Of a DNA stretch of 64,000 bases, positions 47,630 through 56,400 are shown one piece after another. The translations under genes were made by a program, and so were the position numbers. A model generated the notes under the pieces. The model was not told the origin of the DNA, searched no databases, and saw only the letters and a list, made by a program, of their open reading frames with translations. Source of the stretch: Candidatus Electryonea clarkiae (GTDB lineage: Bacteria > Electryoneota > Electryoneia > Electryoneales > Electryoneaceae); NCBI GenBank assembly GCA_030765455.1, contig JAVCCM010000168.1, positions 1 through 64,000 on the forward strand, read 5' to 3'. How positions within the stretch are numbered: the stretch's first letter is position 1; each line of letters opens with the position of its first letter.

Positions 47630-48583
47630 ATGAGTCGATTTGAGGAGATTGATCTTTCAAAAGTACGAACATATTCAGCAACTGAACGAGCCTCCAAGGT
47701 TCGTCTGGATGAAATTGCTACACCGCCTCAAGCAGGAATGACTGTTCGTGAATTCCTGAACAGTCTTCCCCGGATTCTTAAAGCAGATGATCTGAAGGGT
47801 GTTGCCAAAGCTGTTGTTGAGGCGCGGAAAAAAGGTAAGCCGGTTATTGTAATGCTTGGAGGGCACGTTATTAAAACCGGTTGCGCCCCCATTCTTGCAG
47901 ATCTCGCCGGTAAAGGTTTTATTACACATTTCGCCTCCAACGGTGCAGTCGCAATTCATGATACAGAGCTGGCAAGGTTCGGGCATACCTCTGAGGATGT
48001 TGCTGTTCAACTCGAAGATGGTTCTTTCGGTATGGCAGATGATACCGCCGGTTTTGTCAATGCCGCCGCACGTCATGCTCATGACCGCAAAGAGGGATTC
48101 GGCGAAGCTGTGGGAGCGTTGCTTATTGACGAAGATGCTCCTTATCTCGACCGTGCGTTGCTGGCGGTTTCATACAAACTTGGAATTCCTTACACACTCC
48201 ATGTCGCAATCGGTACGGATATCGTGCATCAACACCCGACTGCTGACGGATCAGCAATAGGTGATTCTTCTCTGCGAGATTTCAGGATTTTCTGTGCGAC
48301 AGTAGCAAAGTTGGGGAATGGTGGGGTGGTTTTAAACCTGGGAAGCGCCGTGATCATGCCGGAAGTGTTTCTAAAAGCTCTATCGGTCGCCAGAAATTTA
48401 GGTAACCGTGTAGTTGATTTCACCACTGCGAATTTTGATATGATACAACACTATCGACCAACTGTAAATGTCGTTAACAGACCTGTGATACCCGGAGGAA
48501 AAGGGTATTCCATTACCGGTCATCATGAAATAATGATCCCTCTATTAGCAGCGGCAATTCTTGAAACTGCTGAAAAAGATTAA
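47630..48583 (+). CDS. Conserved protein, possibly deoxyhypusine-synthase-like
   Basis: 317 residues, no signal peptide. Conserved-looking blocks include PVIVMLGGHVIKTGCAPILA, GFITHFASNGAVAIHDTELA, FGHTSEDVAVQLEDGSFGMA, and IPYTLHVAIGTDIVHQHP. Gly-rich loops after strands fit a Rossmann-like NAD-binding fold, and the set recalls bacterial proteins filed with deoxyhypusine synthase; a catalytic Lys equivalent cannot be assigned by eye. Bacteria lack eIF5A, so the substrate would differ, for instance a polyamine or small metabolite. The gene lies 34 bp before miaB, perhaps in one transcript. Confidence 0.6.
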   Translation: MSRFEEIDLSKVRTYSATERASKVRLDEIATPPQAGMTVREFLNSLPRILKADDLKGVAKAVVEARKKGKPVIVMLGGHVIKTGCAPILADLAGKGFITHFASNGAVAIHDTELARFGHTSEDVAVQLEDGSFGMADDTAGFVNAAARHAHDRKEGFGEAVGALLIDEDAPYLDRALLAVSYKLGIPYTLHVAIGTDIVHQHPTADGSAIGDSSLRDFRIFCATVAKLGNGGVVLNLGSAVIMPEVFLKALSVARNLGNRVVDFTTANFDMIQHYRPTVNVVNRPVIPGGKGYSITGHHEIMIPLLAAAILETAEKD

Positions 48584-48617
48584 TAACCGATTCATCATCA
48601 ATTAGAAATTATCATTA

Positions 48618-49928
48618 ATGGAAAATTTTAAGAGCGGTAAAATCTTTATAGAGACATACGGCTGCCAGATGAATCTGGCTGACTCCGAAGTGGTGATGTC
48701 GCTGCTGGAAGAACAGGGTTATGAACGTACATTCAGCGCGGAAGATGCCGGAATAATCCTGGTTAATACCTGTATAGTCCGTGAACATGCCCAGGAGAAG
48801 GCAATCACGAACATCTCCCAATTCCGTCGTTATAAGAAAAAGAATAATGGAGTACGGGTTGGGGTGTTGGGATGTATGGCGAGTGGTGCTGGTGAAACAC
48901 TTGCTGAAAGACTACCGTTTCTCGATTGGATTATCGGGCCTGATGCCTACAGGATTCTACCAGAAATAATCAGCTCACCTCCTGCAGGGAAACCATTAAT
49001 CAAAATGAAGGGGGCGGATGATGAGCTGTATGATGAAATTGGTCTTGCAAGAAGAGAAGGAATTAACGCCTGGGTCGTTATTACCAGGGGATGTGATAAT
49101 TTCTGCACCTATTGTGTAGTTCCACATGCTCGCGGGAAAGAACGATACCGCCCTGTTGCCAGTATCATCAAAGAAGTTAAAACAGCAGTGCAGGAAGGAT
49201 TCCCACAGGTCACTCTTCTCGGTCAAAATGTGAATAGCTGGAGAGACGAGAATCTCGATTTTGCAGATTTGTTAAAACAGGTATCTGATATTGAAAACCT
49301 GAAGAGAGTCCGTTTTATAACTTCCCATCCGAAAGATTGCTCAATGAAGTTATTGAATGTTATGAGTGAAGGTGGAAAAATATGTCCTGAACTTCACCTG
49401 CCGGTACAGTCGGGAAGCAATCGAATTCTGCAGCGAATGGGACGGGGTTACACAAGAGAGCATTATCTTGATCTTGTAAAAGAAGCAAGGGATAGAATTC
49501 CAAGGTTACACTTAAGTTCGGATATTATCGTTGGTTTTCCCGGCGAGACAGAATCGGATTATCTTGATACCAAGGAGCTTGTGCGTGACGTTCAATTTGA
49601 TGACGCATTTGTCTATCGTTATTCTGAACGTCCGGGAACTGCTGCCGCCAAATTTGATGATGATATCCCTGAGGAGGTTAAGATCAGCCGTCTGATGAAA
49701 ATTGGTGATATTGTACGAAAGAGTGGAAAACAAAAACTTGAAGCTCTGATAGGACAAACTGCTACCGTCCTTGTTGAGGGAATAAGCACGAAATCGTTAG
49801 AAGAATCTATGGGAAAAACAAGAGCAGGTCATGTTGTGGTTTTTCCCGGAAAGGATACCCCCAGGACTGAAGTTAATGTTATATTGAAACAATTAAGCGG
49901 TTTCACATTAAGAGGAGAGAAAACATAA
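48618..49928 (+). CDS. miaB: tRNA-2-methylthio-N6-dimethylallyladenosine synthase MiaB
   Basis: 436 residues. The N-terminal UPF0004 domain supplies C16 (ETYGCQMNLADSEV), C52 (VNTCIVREHAQEKA) and C86 (VLGCMAS) for the auxiliary iron-sulfur cluster; the radical SAM cluster uses C159, C163 and C166 (CDNFCTYCVVPHARGKE). LLGQNVNSW, LPVQSGSNRILQRMGRGYTR and DIIVGFPGETESDY are also typical. A C-terminal TRAM domain (about 370-434) binds tRNA. It adds a methylthio group to i6A37 of tRNAs reading U-starting codons. The next gene starts 1 nt after its stop. Confidence 0.95.
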   Translation: MENFKSGKIFIETYGCQMNLADSEVVMSLLEEQGYERTFSAEDAGIILVNTCIVREHAQEKAITNISQFRRYKKKNNGVRVGVLGCMASGAGETLAERLPFLDWIIGPDAYRILPEIISSPPAGKPLIKMKGADDELYDEIGLARREGINAWVVITRGCDNFCTYCVVPHARGKERYRPVASIIKEVKTAVQEGFPQVTLLGQNVNSWRDENLDFADLLKQVSDIENLKRVRFITSHPKDCSMKLLNVMSEGGKICPELHLPVQSGSNRILQRMGRGYTREHYLDLVKEARDRIPRLHLSSDIIVGFPGETESDYLDTKELVRDVQFDDAFVYRYSERPGTAAAKFDDDIPEEVKISRLMKIGDIVRKSGKQKLEALIGQTATVLVEGISTKSLEESMGKTRAGHVVVFPGKDTPRTEVNVILKQLSGFTLRGEKT

Positions 49929-49929
49929 A

Positions 49930-50400
49930 ATGTGGATTCTCAGGTGGATCATTGCGGTAATTGTTTTAGCAGCAGTTCTGATTGTAGCAATTCAGAATCA
50001 CGGTGAATCTGTCCAAATCAGTCTTCTTAACTGGAATTGGTCAGATGTTTCATTATTTCTTTCACTTTTTTTAGCGTTCATGGCGGGTGTTATCGCATTT
50101 ATGCTGATCTCCATTACCGACCAGTTGAGTTTGCGTACAAACCTGAGGCGGGAACGACGCGAGTCGGCAAAAAAAGATAAGAAGATCGAGGAAATACAGG
50201 AAAATATTGAACAAGAAATAAAGGAAAAAAATGTTGCCAAAGCAAAACGATTAATCCTTGAAGAAAAACTCGCGACAGAGCAGAAAAGAGTTGAAGAGAT
50301 CAGCAAAGAACTTGAAGAATTGAAAAACCCACCATCTGAGACAACTCCGCCAAAATCATCAGACACGGGAATCCCGCCAACATTCCGAAATATAGTATGA
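49930..50400 (+). CDS. LapA-domain (DUF1049) inner-membrane protein with coiled coil
   Basis: 156 residues. Two membrane helices (ILRWIIAVIVLAAVLIVAIQ; LFLSLFLAFMAGVIAFMLIS) around the NHGESVQISLLNW turn typical of LapA/DUF1049 proteins, then a Lys/Glu-rich coiled coil (about 70-135) and a Pro-rich tail. In E. coli LapA works with LapB in regulating LPS assembly; no lapB is here. It follows miaB by one base and is likely co-transcribed. The gap 50401-50663 shows no gene. Confidence 0.8.
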   Translation: MWILRWIIAVIVLAAVLIVAIQNHGESVQISLLNWNWSDVSLFLSLFLAFMAGVIAFMLISITDQLSLRTNLRRERRESAKKDKKIEEIQENIEQEIKEKNVAKAKRLILEEKLATEQKRVEEISKELEELKNPPSETTPPKSSDTGIPPTFRNIV

Positions 50401-50663
50401 TACTACCGGTCAGAGAGGAGATTCACTCCTGCTTCAGTGGTTGACTTCAGGATTTTTAAGAGTTAACCTTGCACCATGATTCACATGGGGCTCAGTTCTG
50501 AAAATTATTCGGGATGAGCCCGTTTGTTTCGGTTTAATTTTGTCTTTTCGCTTTTTTGCGGGGAAAGAGATATCCTGGATTTGTTTAACGAGCTTTGCGA
50601 TACAAAGGTTCAGTGCAAACCGGGCAATATTCAATTCATGAAAATAGATAAAAAGTGACATTT

Positions 50664-50975
50664 ATGAGCAGTGACAATAGTCAAAAAGATACTACTTCTG
50701 GAAACAATCCACCTGTTTGCATACACTGTGGCGAAAGCATGTCAAAATGGGCGACGCCGCAGTTAACAAATTGGGAAACGGAATGGTTCTGGGTATGTTT
50801 CAATGATGAATGCTTCTATTTCAAAAAAGGCTGGGATTGGATGATGGCGCAATACTCTTCAAGCACTTCCTACCGGTACAGGATCGACCCTTCCAGCGGC
50901 GAGGATGGACCTCTCCCGGTCTGGTCAGAAGATGCACTAAAAGACGGTATTATCAAGGAGAATGAAAATGGGTAA
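50664..50975 (+). CDS. Small zinc-ribbon protein
   Basis: 103 residues from the ATG at 50664. A zinc-ribbon-like set CIHCGESMSKWATP ... WVCFNDECFYFKKGW (four Cys in two CxxC/CxxxxC pairs) is followed by a Tyr/Ser-rich stretch. Function unknown. The stop overlaps the next gene by 8 bp and the ribosome binding site of that gene lies inside this one, so the two are probably expressed and act together. Confidence 0.75.
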   Translation: MSSDNSQKDTTSGNNPPVCIHCGESMSKWATPQLTNWETEWFWVCFNDECFYFKKGWDWMMAQYSSSTSYRYRIDPSSGEDGPLPVWSEDALKDGIIKENENG

Positions 50976-51786
50976 ACTAACTGCGGAAGACCTGAAAGAT
51001 CAATTTACAGCTTTTGATCATTTCAAGAAAAAACTATTTGATGAAGCCGAACGTCTTCCTGCCAATGCGGAGTTCAGTTTCAGTTGTAATCCAGGTGTTT
51101 CCTGTTTTAATAAATGCTGTACGGACGTAAATATTTTCCTTACTCCTTATGATATAATCCGCTTGAAAAACCGGTTTGATATGGATAGTGAGGAATTTTT
51201 AGCTCGTTATACTATCATGCCAATGGATGCCCGTCAGTCGTATCCAATTGTATTATTTAAAATGCAGAATGATGAAGACAAGAGCTGCCCTTTCCTTGAC
51301 GCGGAAAAGGGGTGTTCGGTCTATGAAGACCGCCCCTGGCCCTGCAGAATGTTCCCGATTGGTAAAGCTTCGCCGAAGGAAGAGAGTGCTTTCCCCTTCT
51401 ACTTCTTTATGAGAGAAGATGTTTGTAAAGGTTTTGAGGAAGCGACCGACAACTGGACGATTGAAAGTTGGATTGAGAATCAGGAAGTAGGTCCTTATGA
51501 TGAAATGGGCGAATTGTTCAAAGGCATCGCACTGAACACCTTTTTCGGTAAAGGACAACGCCTGACTCCACCCCTGATGGAAATGTTCCACATGGTTTGT
51601 TATAACATAGACAAATTCAAGGTATTTGTCTTTGAATCAACTTTCCTTGATCGTTTCGAGGTTCCGGAAGATCGCATTGAAAAGATGCGAACTGATGATG
51701 TGGAGCTGCAAAAATTCGGTTACGAATGGCTGCGATTCTCACTGTTCCAGGAACGTACAATGGTGGTTAAAGAAGAAGCAAAATAG
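50968..51786 (+). CDS. YkgJ-family cysteine-cluster protein
   Basis: 272 residues; the ATG at 50968 lies 7 nt after aaggag, whereas the ATG at 50962 has no spacing. The Cys-rich core is FSCNPGVSCFNKCCTDVNIF, KSCPFLDAEKGCSVYEDRPW and PCRMFPIG, matching the YkgJ/FliB-type cluster CxxCC...CPFL...CxIYxxRPxxCRxFP, thought to bind Zn or an iron-sulfur cluster. The long C-terminal extension (about 150-272) is unfamiliar. Coupled to the zinc-ribbon gene upstream. A terminator hairpin follows at 51833. Confidence 0.85.
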   Translation: MGKLTAEDLKDQFTAFDHFKKKLFDEAERLPANAEFSFSCNPGVSCFNKCCTDVNIFLTPYDIIRLKNRFDMDSEEFLARYTIMPMDARQSYPIVLFKMQNDEDKSCPFLDAEKGCSVYEDRPWPCRMFPIGKASPKEESAFPFYFFMREDVCKGFEEATDNWTIESWIENQEVGPYDEMGELFKGIALNTFFGKGQRLTPPLMEMFHMVCYNIDKFKVFVFESTFLDRFEVPEDRIEKMRTDDVELQKFGYEWLRFSLFQERTMVVKEEAK

Positions 51787-51827
51787 TAGGTCCTGGTCTC
51801 AGAGCCGGACATTGAAATATGGATAAA

Positions 51828-51859
51828 AGTAGCCCGGACAACTTGTGTCCGGGTTTTCT
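51828..51859 (+). terminator. Terminator hairpin, left member of a direct repeat pair
   Basis: Stem gcccggaca / tgtccgggt with acttg loop and ttttcttt tail. The 32 bp are repeated at 52472-52503 with 28 identities, so the MazF-type module lies between two copies. Confidence 0.8.
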
Positions 51860-51902
51860 TTGTAGCCTTGAATTCATACCCCACAGGCGGTATATTGGTA
51901 GT

Positions 51903-52133
51903 ATGAAAGTAAAGACATCTATCACACTATCGAACCAGTTGATTGAAGCAATCGAGGAGTACGGTCAACCGTTTAAGAATCGATCTGATTTTATTGAGGC
52001 GGCTATTTGGGCATTCATCGATATGATTAAACGCGAACGGCAAAATGCTCGCGATATTAAGATTATAAACAAAAATGCCGACCGTTTAAACGCCGAAGCT
52101 CTGGATACGCTTGACTACCAGGTTCATCCGTGA
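51903..52133 (+). CDS. Ribbon-helix-helix antitoxin of a MazF-type toxin
   Basis: 76 residues from the ATG at 51903; the longer open frame upstream runs through the terminator and is not credible. [20 protein letters not shown] is the DNA-binding strand and first helix of a ribbon-helix-helix (CopG/MetJ) protein, [14 protein letters not shown] the second helix; the rest would wrap the toxin. It should repress its own operon and neutralise the toxin. Stop and toxin start overlap (GTGA, 52130-52133). Confidence 0.85.
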   Translation: MKVKTSITLSNQLIEAIEEYGQPFKNRSDFIEAAIWAFIDMIKRERQNARDIKIINKNADRLNAEALDTLDYQVHP

Positions 52134-52456
52134 AACGAGGCGAACTTTACCGGGTGGCTCATCCGGGTAATGACCCAAAGCGATTCAGAGTATTTGTGAT
52201 TGTCAGCCGTCAAGCATTGATTGATTCGCGTTTTTCTACTGTAATCTGTGCTCCGATTTTCTCTACATATGATGGTTTGGCGTCTCAGGTCGCTGTTAGC
52301 ACCGACCAAGGTTTAAAACATAATAGCAGCATTCATTGCGACGAATTAGTGAGTTTACCTAAATCAGCGTTAACGAATTATATTGGGATGTTAGCGCCTG
52401 ATAAAGTAGAGGCGTTAGACGATGCAATACAGGTAGCCCTGGAATTACCGGGTTAG
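52130..52456 (+). CDS. MazF/PemK-type endoribonuclease toxin
   Basis: 108 residues from a GTG overlapping the antitoxin stop. [20 protein letters not shown] and [20 protein letters not shown], then [19 protein letters not shown], are the conserved strands of the MazF/PemK fold; the Arg after DP and the STVICAP Thr correspond to catalytic positions. These toxins cleave single-stranded RNA at short motifs. Gene order antitoxin-toxin and overlap are typical. A near copy of the upstream terminator follows. Confidence 0.9.
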   Translation: MKRGELYRVAHPGNDPKRFRVFVIVSRQALIDSRFSTVICAPIFSTYDGLASQVAVSTDQGLKHNSSIHCDELVSLPKSALTNYIGMLAPDKVEALDDAIQVALELPG

Positions 52457-52471
52457 TGTAAAATTATATTG

Positions 52472-52503
52472 AGTAGCTCGGACGGCTTGCGTCCGGGTTT
52501 TCT
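52472..52503 (+). terminator. Terminator hairpin, right member of a direct repeat pair
   Basis: Stem ctcggac / gtccggg with ggcttgc loop and ttttct tail. Differs from 51828-51859 at four of 32 positions, including paired ones. Confidence 0.75.
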
Positions 52504-52538
52504 ATTAATCGCTTTGCACAAGAAAAAAGAATTATGTG

Positions 52539-52567
52539 TTGACAATATTCGTAGTATTCCTTACCTT
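52539..52567 (+). promoter_or_regulatory. Candidate promoter of the VapBC-type operon
   Basis: TTGACA at 52539-52544 followed after 17 bp by TACCTT at 52562-52567. The -35 is perfect, the -10 is weak. It lies just upstream of the antitoxin start at 52596. Confidence 0.45.
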
Positions 52568-52575
52568 ATGTAAGG
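52559..52575. promoter_or_regulatory. Palindromic operator candidate for VapBC autoregulation
   Basis: ccttac-cttat-gtaagg, a perfect 6-bp inverted repeat with 5-bp spacer, covering the putative -10 box. AbrB-type antitoxins commonly bind such palindromes in their own promoter. Confidence 0.55.
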
Positions 52576-52595
52576 AATCAATATGGAGTAGAAAA

Positions 52596-52829
52596 ATGCC
52601 TGTTGCAAAAATCACTTCTAAAGGTCAGATAACCATACCGAGCGAGATACGAAAACAATTAGGTTTAAATGCCGGGGACAGGATCTCTTTCCAGGTACGG
52701 AATAACAGTGAAGTGTTATTCTACCCAGAAACAGTTGACGTCTTGACCTTATGTGGCGTCATCGATCCGGAGAAAAAAGGTGTTTCAATAAAGGATATGA
52801 ACGAGATAATCCGTGACCGGAGCATGTGA
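52596..52829 (+). CDS. vapB: AbrB/MazE-fold antitoxin (VapB type)
   Basis: 77 residues from the ATG at 52596, preceded by ggag at 7 nt. MPVAKITSKGQITIPSEIRK followed by LGLNAGDRISFQV is the swapped-hairpin AbrB DNA-binding domain; the C-terminal part (KGVSIKDMNEIIRDRSM) would bind the toxin. The open frame extends 20 codons further up through the promoter region and that part is rejected. Gene order with a PIN toxin makes the VapB assignment firm. Confidence 0.9.
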   Translation: MPVAKITSKGQITIPSEIRKQLGLNAGDRISFQVRNNSEVLFYPETVDVLTLCGVIDPEKKGVSIKDMNEIIRDRSM

Positions 52830-52831
52830 AC

Positions 52832-53236
52832 ATGATCGCCCTGGATACTAACGTCCTTCTCAGATTCCTGGTGAAAGATGAGGAGAAACAAAGTCAAATG
52901 GCTCGCAACCTGATTGAACGAGTCAGTGAGAAGAACGAATTTATATTCATAAGTGAAATTGTTTTATGCGAGATGGTCTGGGTGTTATCCTCATCAAGAG
53001 GTTATAATCTCAAGCGAGTGGAGATCGTTGATCTTCTAAAAATGATCTTTAATACAAAGCAATTTGCCTTTTCAGATGCTGACCGAATAAAAAATGCCCT
53101 GGAATTATTTAATAACAACAAAGGTGATTTTGCAGATTTCTTAATCAAGGAGCAGGCAATAGCAGCAGGATGTAAATACGTAGCAACGTTTGACCGGACT
53201 TTGCTTGCAACAGATGGTTTCAGGGAAGCAAAATAA
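52832..53236 (+). CDS. vapC: PIN-domain ribonuclease toxin VapC
   Basis: About 134 residues from the ATG at 52832 (a GTG at 52826 overlapping the antitoxin stop is the alternative; ggag lies 9 nt before the ATG). PIN acidic residues are visible: D5 in MIALDTNVLLRFL, the Glu in SEIVLCEMVWVL, and Asp residues in KGDFADFLIKEQA and VATFDRTL, forming the Mg site for RNA cleavage (often tRNA or 23S rRNA in VapC toxins). Complete and apparently functional. Confidence 0.92.
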   Translation: MIALDTNVLLRFLVKDEEKQSQMARNLIERVSEKNEFIFISEIVLCEMVWVLSSSRGYNLKRVEIVDLLKMIFNTKQFAFSDADRIKNALELFNNNKGDFADFLIKEQAIAAGCKYVATFDRTLLATDGFREAK

Positions 53237-53453
53237 AATTGACATTGTTATATAACGCTATGAGAAAAATTGAATAATATATCATCCATATCCATAAGAA
53301 TTCAGAGAAACCACTTTAGGTGACGAATTTGGATTCTTGAACCGTTGAAATGTAAAATGTAGCCATAACCTTAGGTTCATGCTGGTTTCAGAGAGGTGGC
53401 TGAGAAGCAACGCAAACAGTCCGAGTTACTTTTACCAACAGAAGGATTTCCTA

Positions 53454-56400
53454 ATGCTGCATTTAATCCCATCATTTATAAGTGTGCAATATGATAAGAG
53501 GCAATTCAAAGGGGACTTTCAAGCCACAACGATGTTCATAGACATTGCAGGATTCACCGCAATGACACAAGCACTGATGGTCAAAAGCAAGGAAGGTGCG
53601 GAAGTGTTATCTGACCTCATTAATAGTGTGTTCTCGCCTGCAATCAGCACTATATATGTATACGATGGTTTTATCTCGAGCTTTGCCGGAGATGCGTTTA
53701 CCGCCATTTTCCCGTCTGATCAAACATCTATAAACGATGCAGTCTCGGCAGCGATTCGCATTAGAGAAATGTTCAAGAAAGCAGGATTGATTAAGTGCAG
53801 ATTTGGTTCATTTGAACTATCCGTAAAGATCGGGATGTCATGGGGTCAAGTAGAATGGGGTATTATTAGGCACGAGCGTCAGAACGCCTATTATTTCATG
53901 GGGAAAGCGATTGATCAATGCGCCGAAAGTGAGCATCACGCAGATAAAGGAGAGGTGATCCTCGATAATGAAATATTGCCCCAAATTTCTAATTTATCTG
54001 AGTTGACTTATCTAAAGAGGAATGATCGTTTTTATCTACTTCGGTCTGCACCTGTAACTTCAGTTAAAGATGTCATATTCGCGATCATTCCCACCAGCCA
54101 AGACAAATTCATCCCAGAAAATATCCTCACCCTGAATAGCCAAGGTGAGTTCAGAAACATTGTCTCCTGTTTTATATCCTTTAAAAGTTATGACTTGTCT
54201 GAAGATATTGCCAGCATTATTACTTTGGCACATCGCTACAAGGGATATTTTAACAAGGTTGATTTCGGTGACAAGGGTGGTGTGATACTTGTTCTGTTCG
54301 GTACACCCAAAGGTATGTCGAATCTATTTAGTCGTTCATTAGATTTTGCCATGGCCGTAAAAGAAATTCCTGAATTATCCGTGCGAATCGGTCTGGCTGT
54401 GGGAGTAGGCTTCACCGGATTCATCGGGAGTGAGGTACGCAGTGAATATACTGCATTAGGTTCTGTTGTGAACCTGTCAGCGAGGTTCATGATGGAGGCG
54501 GGTTGGGGTGAAGTCTTCATTGATGAGCAAATTCATAAGCAAGCTGATGCACGGTATAAAATATTAGCATCGGAACCGCGGCATTTCAAGGGATTCGAAG
54601 GTGAAATCCCCGTCTATCGGGTAACAGAACGCAATGAACAGGTTCTCGTTACTTTATTCGAAGGGGAGATGGTAGGCCGCGATGAGGAGTTGAAACGATT
54701 AGTAGAGTTATTGCAGCCAGTAAAAGAGAAGAAGTTTGGTGGTATAGTATATGTCTATGGTGATGCTGGCATCGGTAAATCACGACTGATCTACGAACTG
54801 ATCAAGCAACAAGACATCTTGACCTTGACATTGCAGACAGATGATATCCTCCAGAAGGGTTTGAATCCATTCACATACTTTTTCAGTAACTACTTTGAGC
54901 TGTATGAGGCTCGTTCCTTCGAAGAGCGGAAAGAAATTTTCAAGACAAATTATGAAAAGCATTTTAAACGTATAGAAAACAGCCTAAATGTCGATGGCAG
55001 GACGAAACCTGTTATTAATAAACTGCGGCGAATTGAATCGATTATCGGAGCCATCATCGGACTATTCTGGGATGGATCAATTTACGACATGATGGATCCT
55101 AACGATCGATCAGTGGCGACTAGATTAGCGATTAAGGAGTTCTTTACCACCCTCAGTCTCGTAGAGCCAATTATAATACACGTGGAGGACTTTCAGTGGT
55201 TGGATGGTGAATCACAAACAGTCTTTGAAATCCTTACCCGCCACATTGAAAACTTTCCTCTACTAATTCTTGCTTCCGGTCGTTTAAATGACGATGGATC
55301 CAAGCCTGAGATACCTGCAGATGAGAATATTATGTGTCATGAAATCATTCTTAATCAACTGTCGCAGGATTCAATAAGTGTTTTGATCGCAGATCGCTTG
55401 GGTGATAAACCGGATAATAACCTGACTGCCTATTTATTTTCACGGACGGAGGGTAACCCGTTCTATGCCGAACAGTTATGTCTCTATCTGCAGGAAAATA
55501 ATCTTATTGTACTGCATAAGGGACGATACCAATTGATGGCGGCGCCTGCTGACATTCCAACAGGAATCACTGAAATCCTTATCGCACGGATTGACCGGTT
55601 GACAAGAGTGTTGAAGGAAACAGTGCAGATCGCATCAGTATTGGGACGTGAGTTCGAGGTACAAGTGCTTGCAGTACTGATAGACATGCTGACCTCAAAG
55701 GCGACGGAAGAGGAATCATCGCTTCACGGCTGTGAAATCCATCCATTGATTTTCGAAGGCGAGGTGGAGCGAGTTTGGGTACGCTTGGCGGAACTGCGGT
55801 GCATCTTCCGCCATGTCCTAATACGCGATACGGCGTATGATATGCAGTTAAGGAAAAAACTTAGGTTTCTTCATAAATTGGCTGGTGATACCATTGTAAA
55901 ACTGTATTATGATAACAGGATATTCTATTCGGACATAGCATACCATTATGAACAAGCGGAAGTGTGGAATCTGGCACTTAAATATTGTCTCAGCGCAGGA
56001 GATTATTTCAAAGAAATAATAAAATATGATGAAGCCTTAGTCTATTTCCAGAAAGCATTGTCAATCTGTCAAGAGAGATTGAAGGAGAAACATCCGTATA
56101 CAGCTACTTCATACAATAACATTGGAGAAGTATTTCGACAGAAAGGCGCCGATGAGGAGGCTATGAGCTATCATGAAAAAGCGCTTGCCATCAGGAAAGA
56201 ATTATTGGGTGAAAAACATCCGGATACAGCGCAATCTTACAATAACATCGGACTCGTCTATCATAGCAAAGGCCACTATGACAAAGCTCTAAGATACCAT
56301 GAAAAAGCACTTGCCATCAGGAAAGAATTATTAGGCGAGAAACATCAAGATACGGCACTTTCATATAATAACATTGGAGCAGTATATCGCCAGGATGGCA

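Noticed and set aside
51819-51902. Upstream extension of the RHH antitoxin frame
   Set aside because: It would translate through a terminator hairpin; the ATG at 51903 begins the conserved strand.
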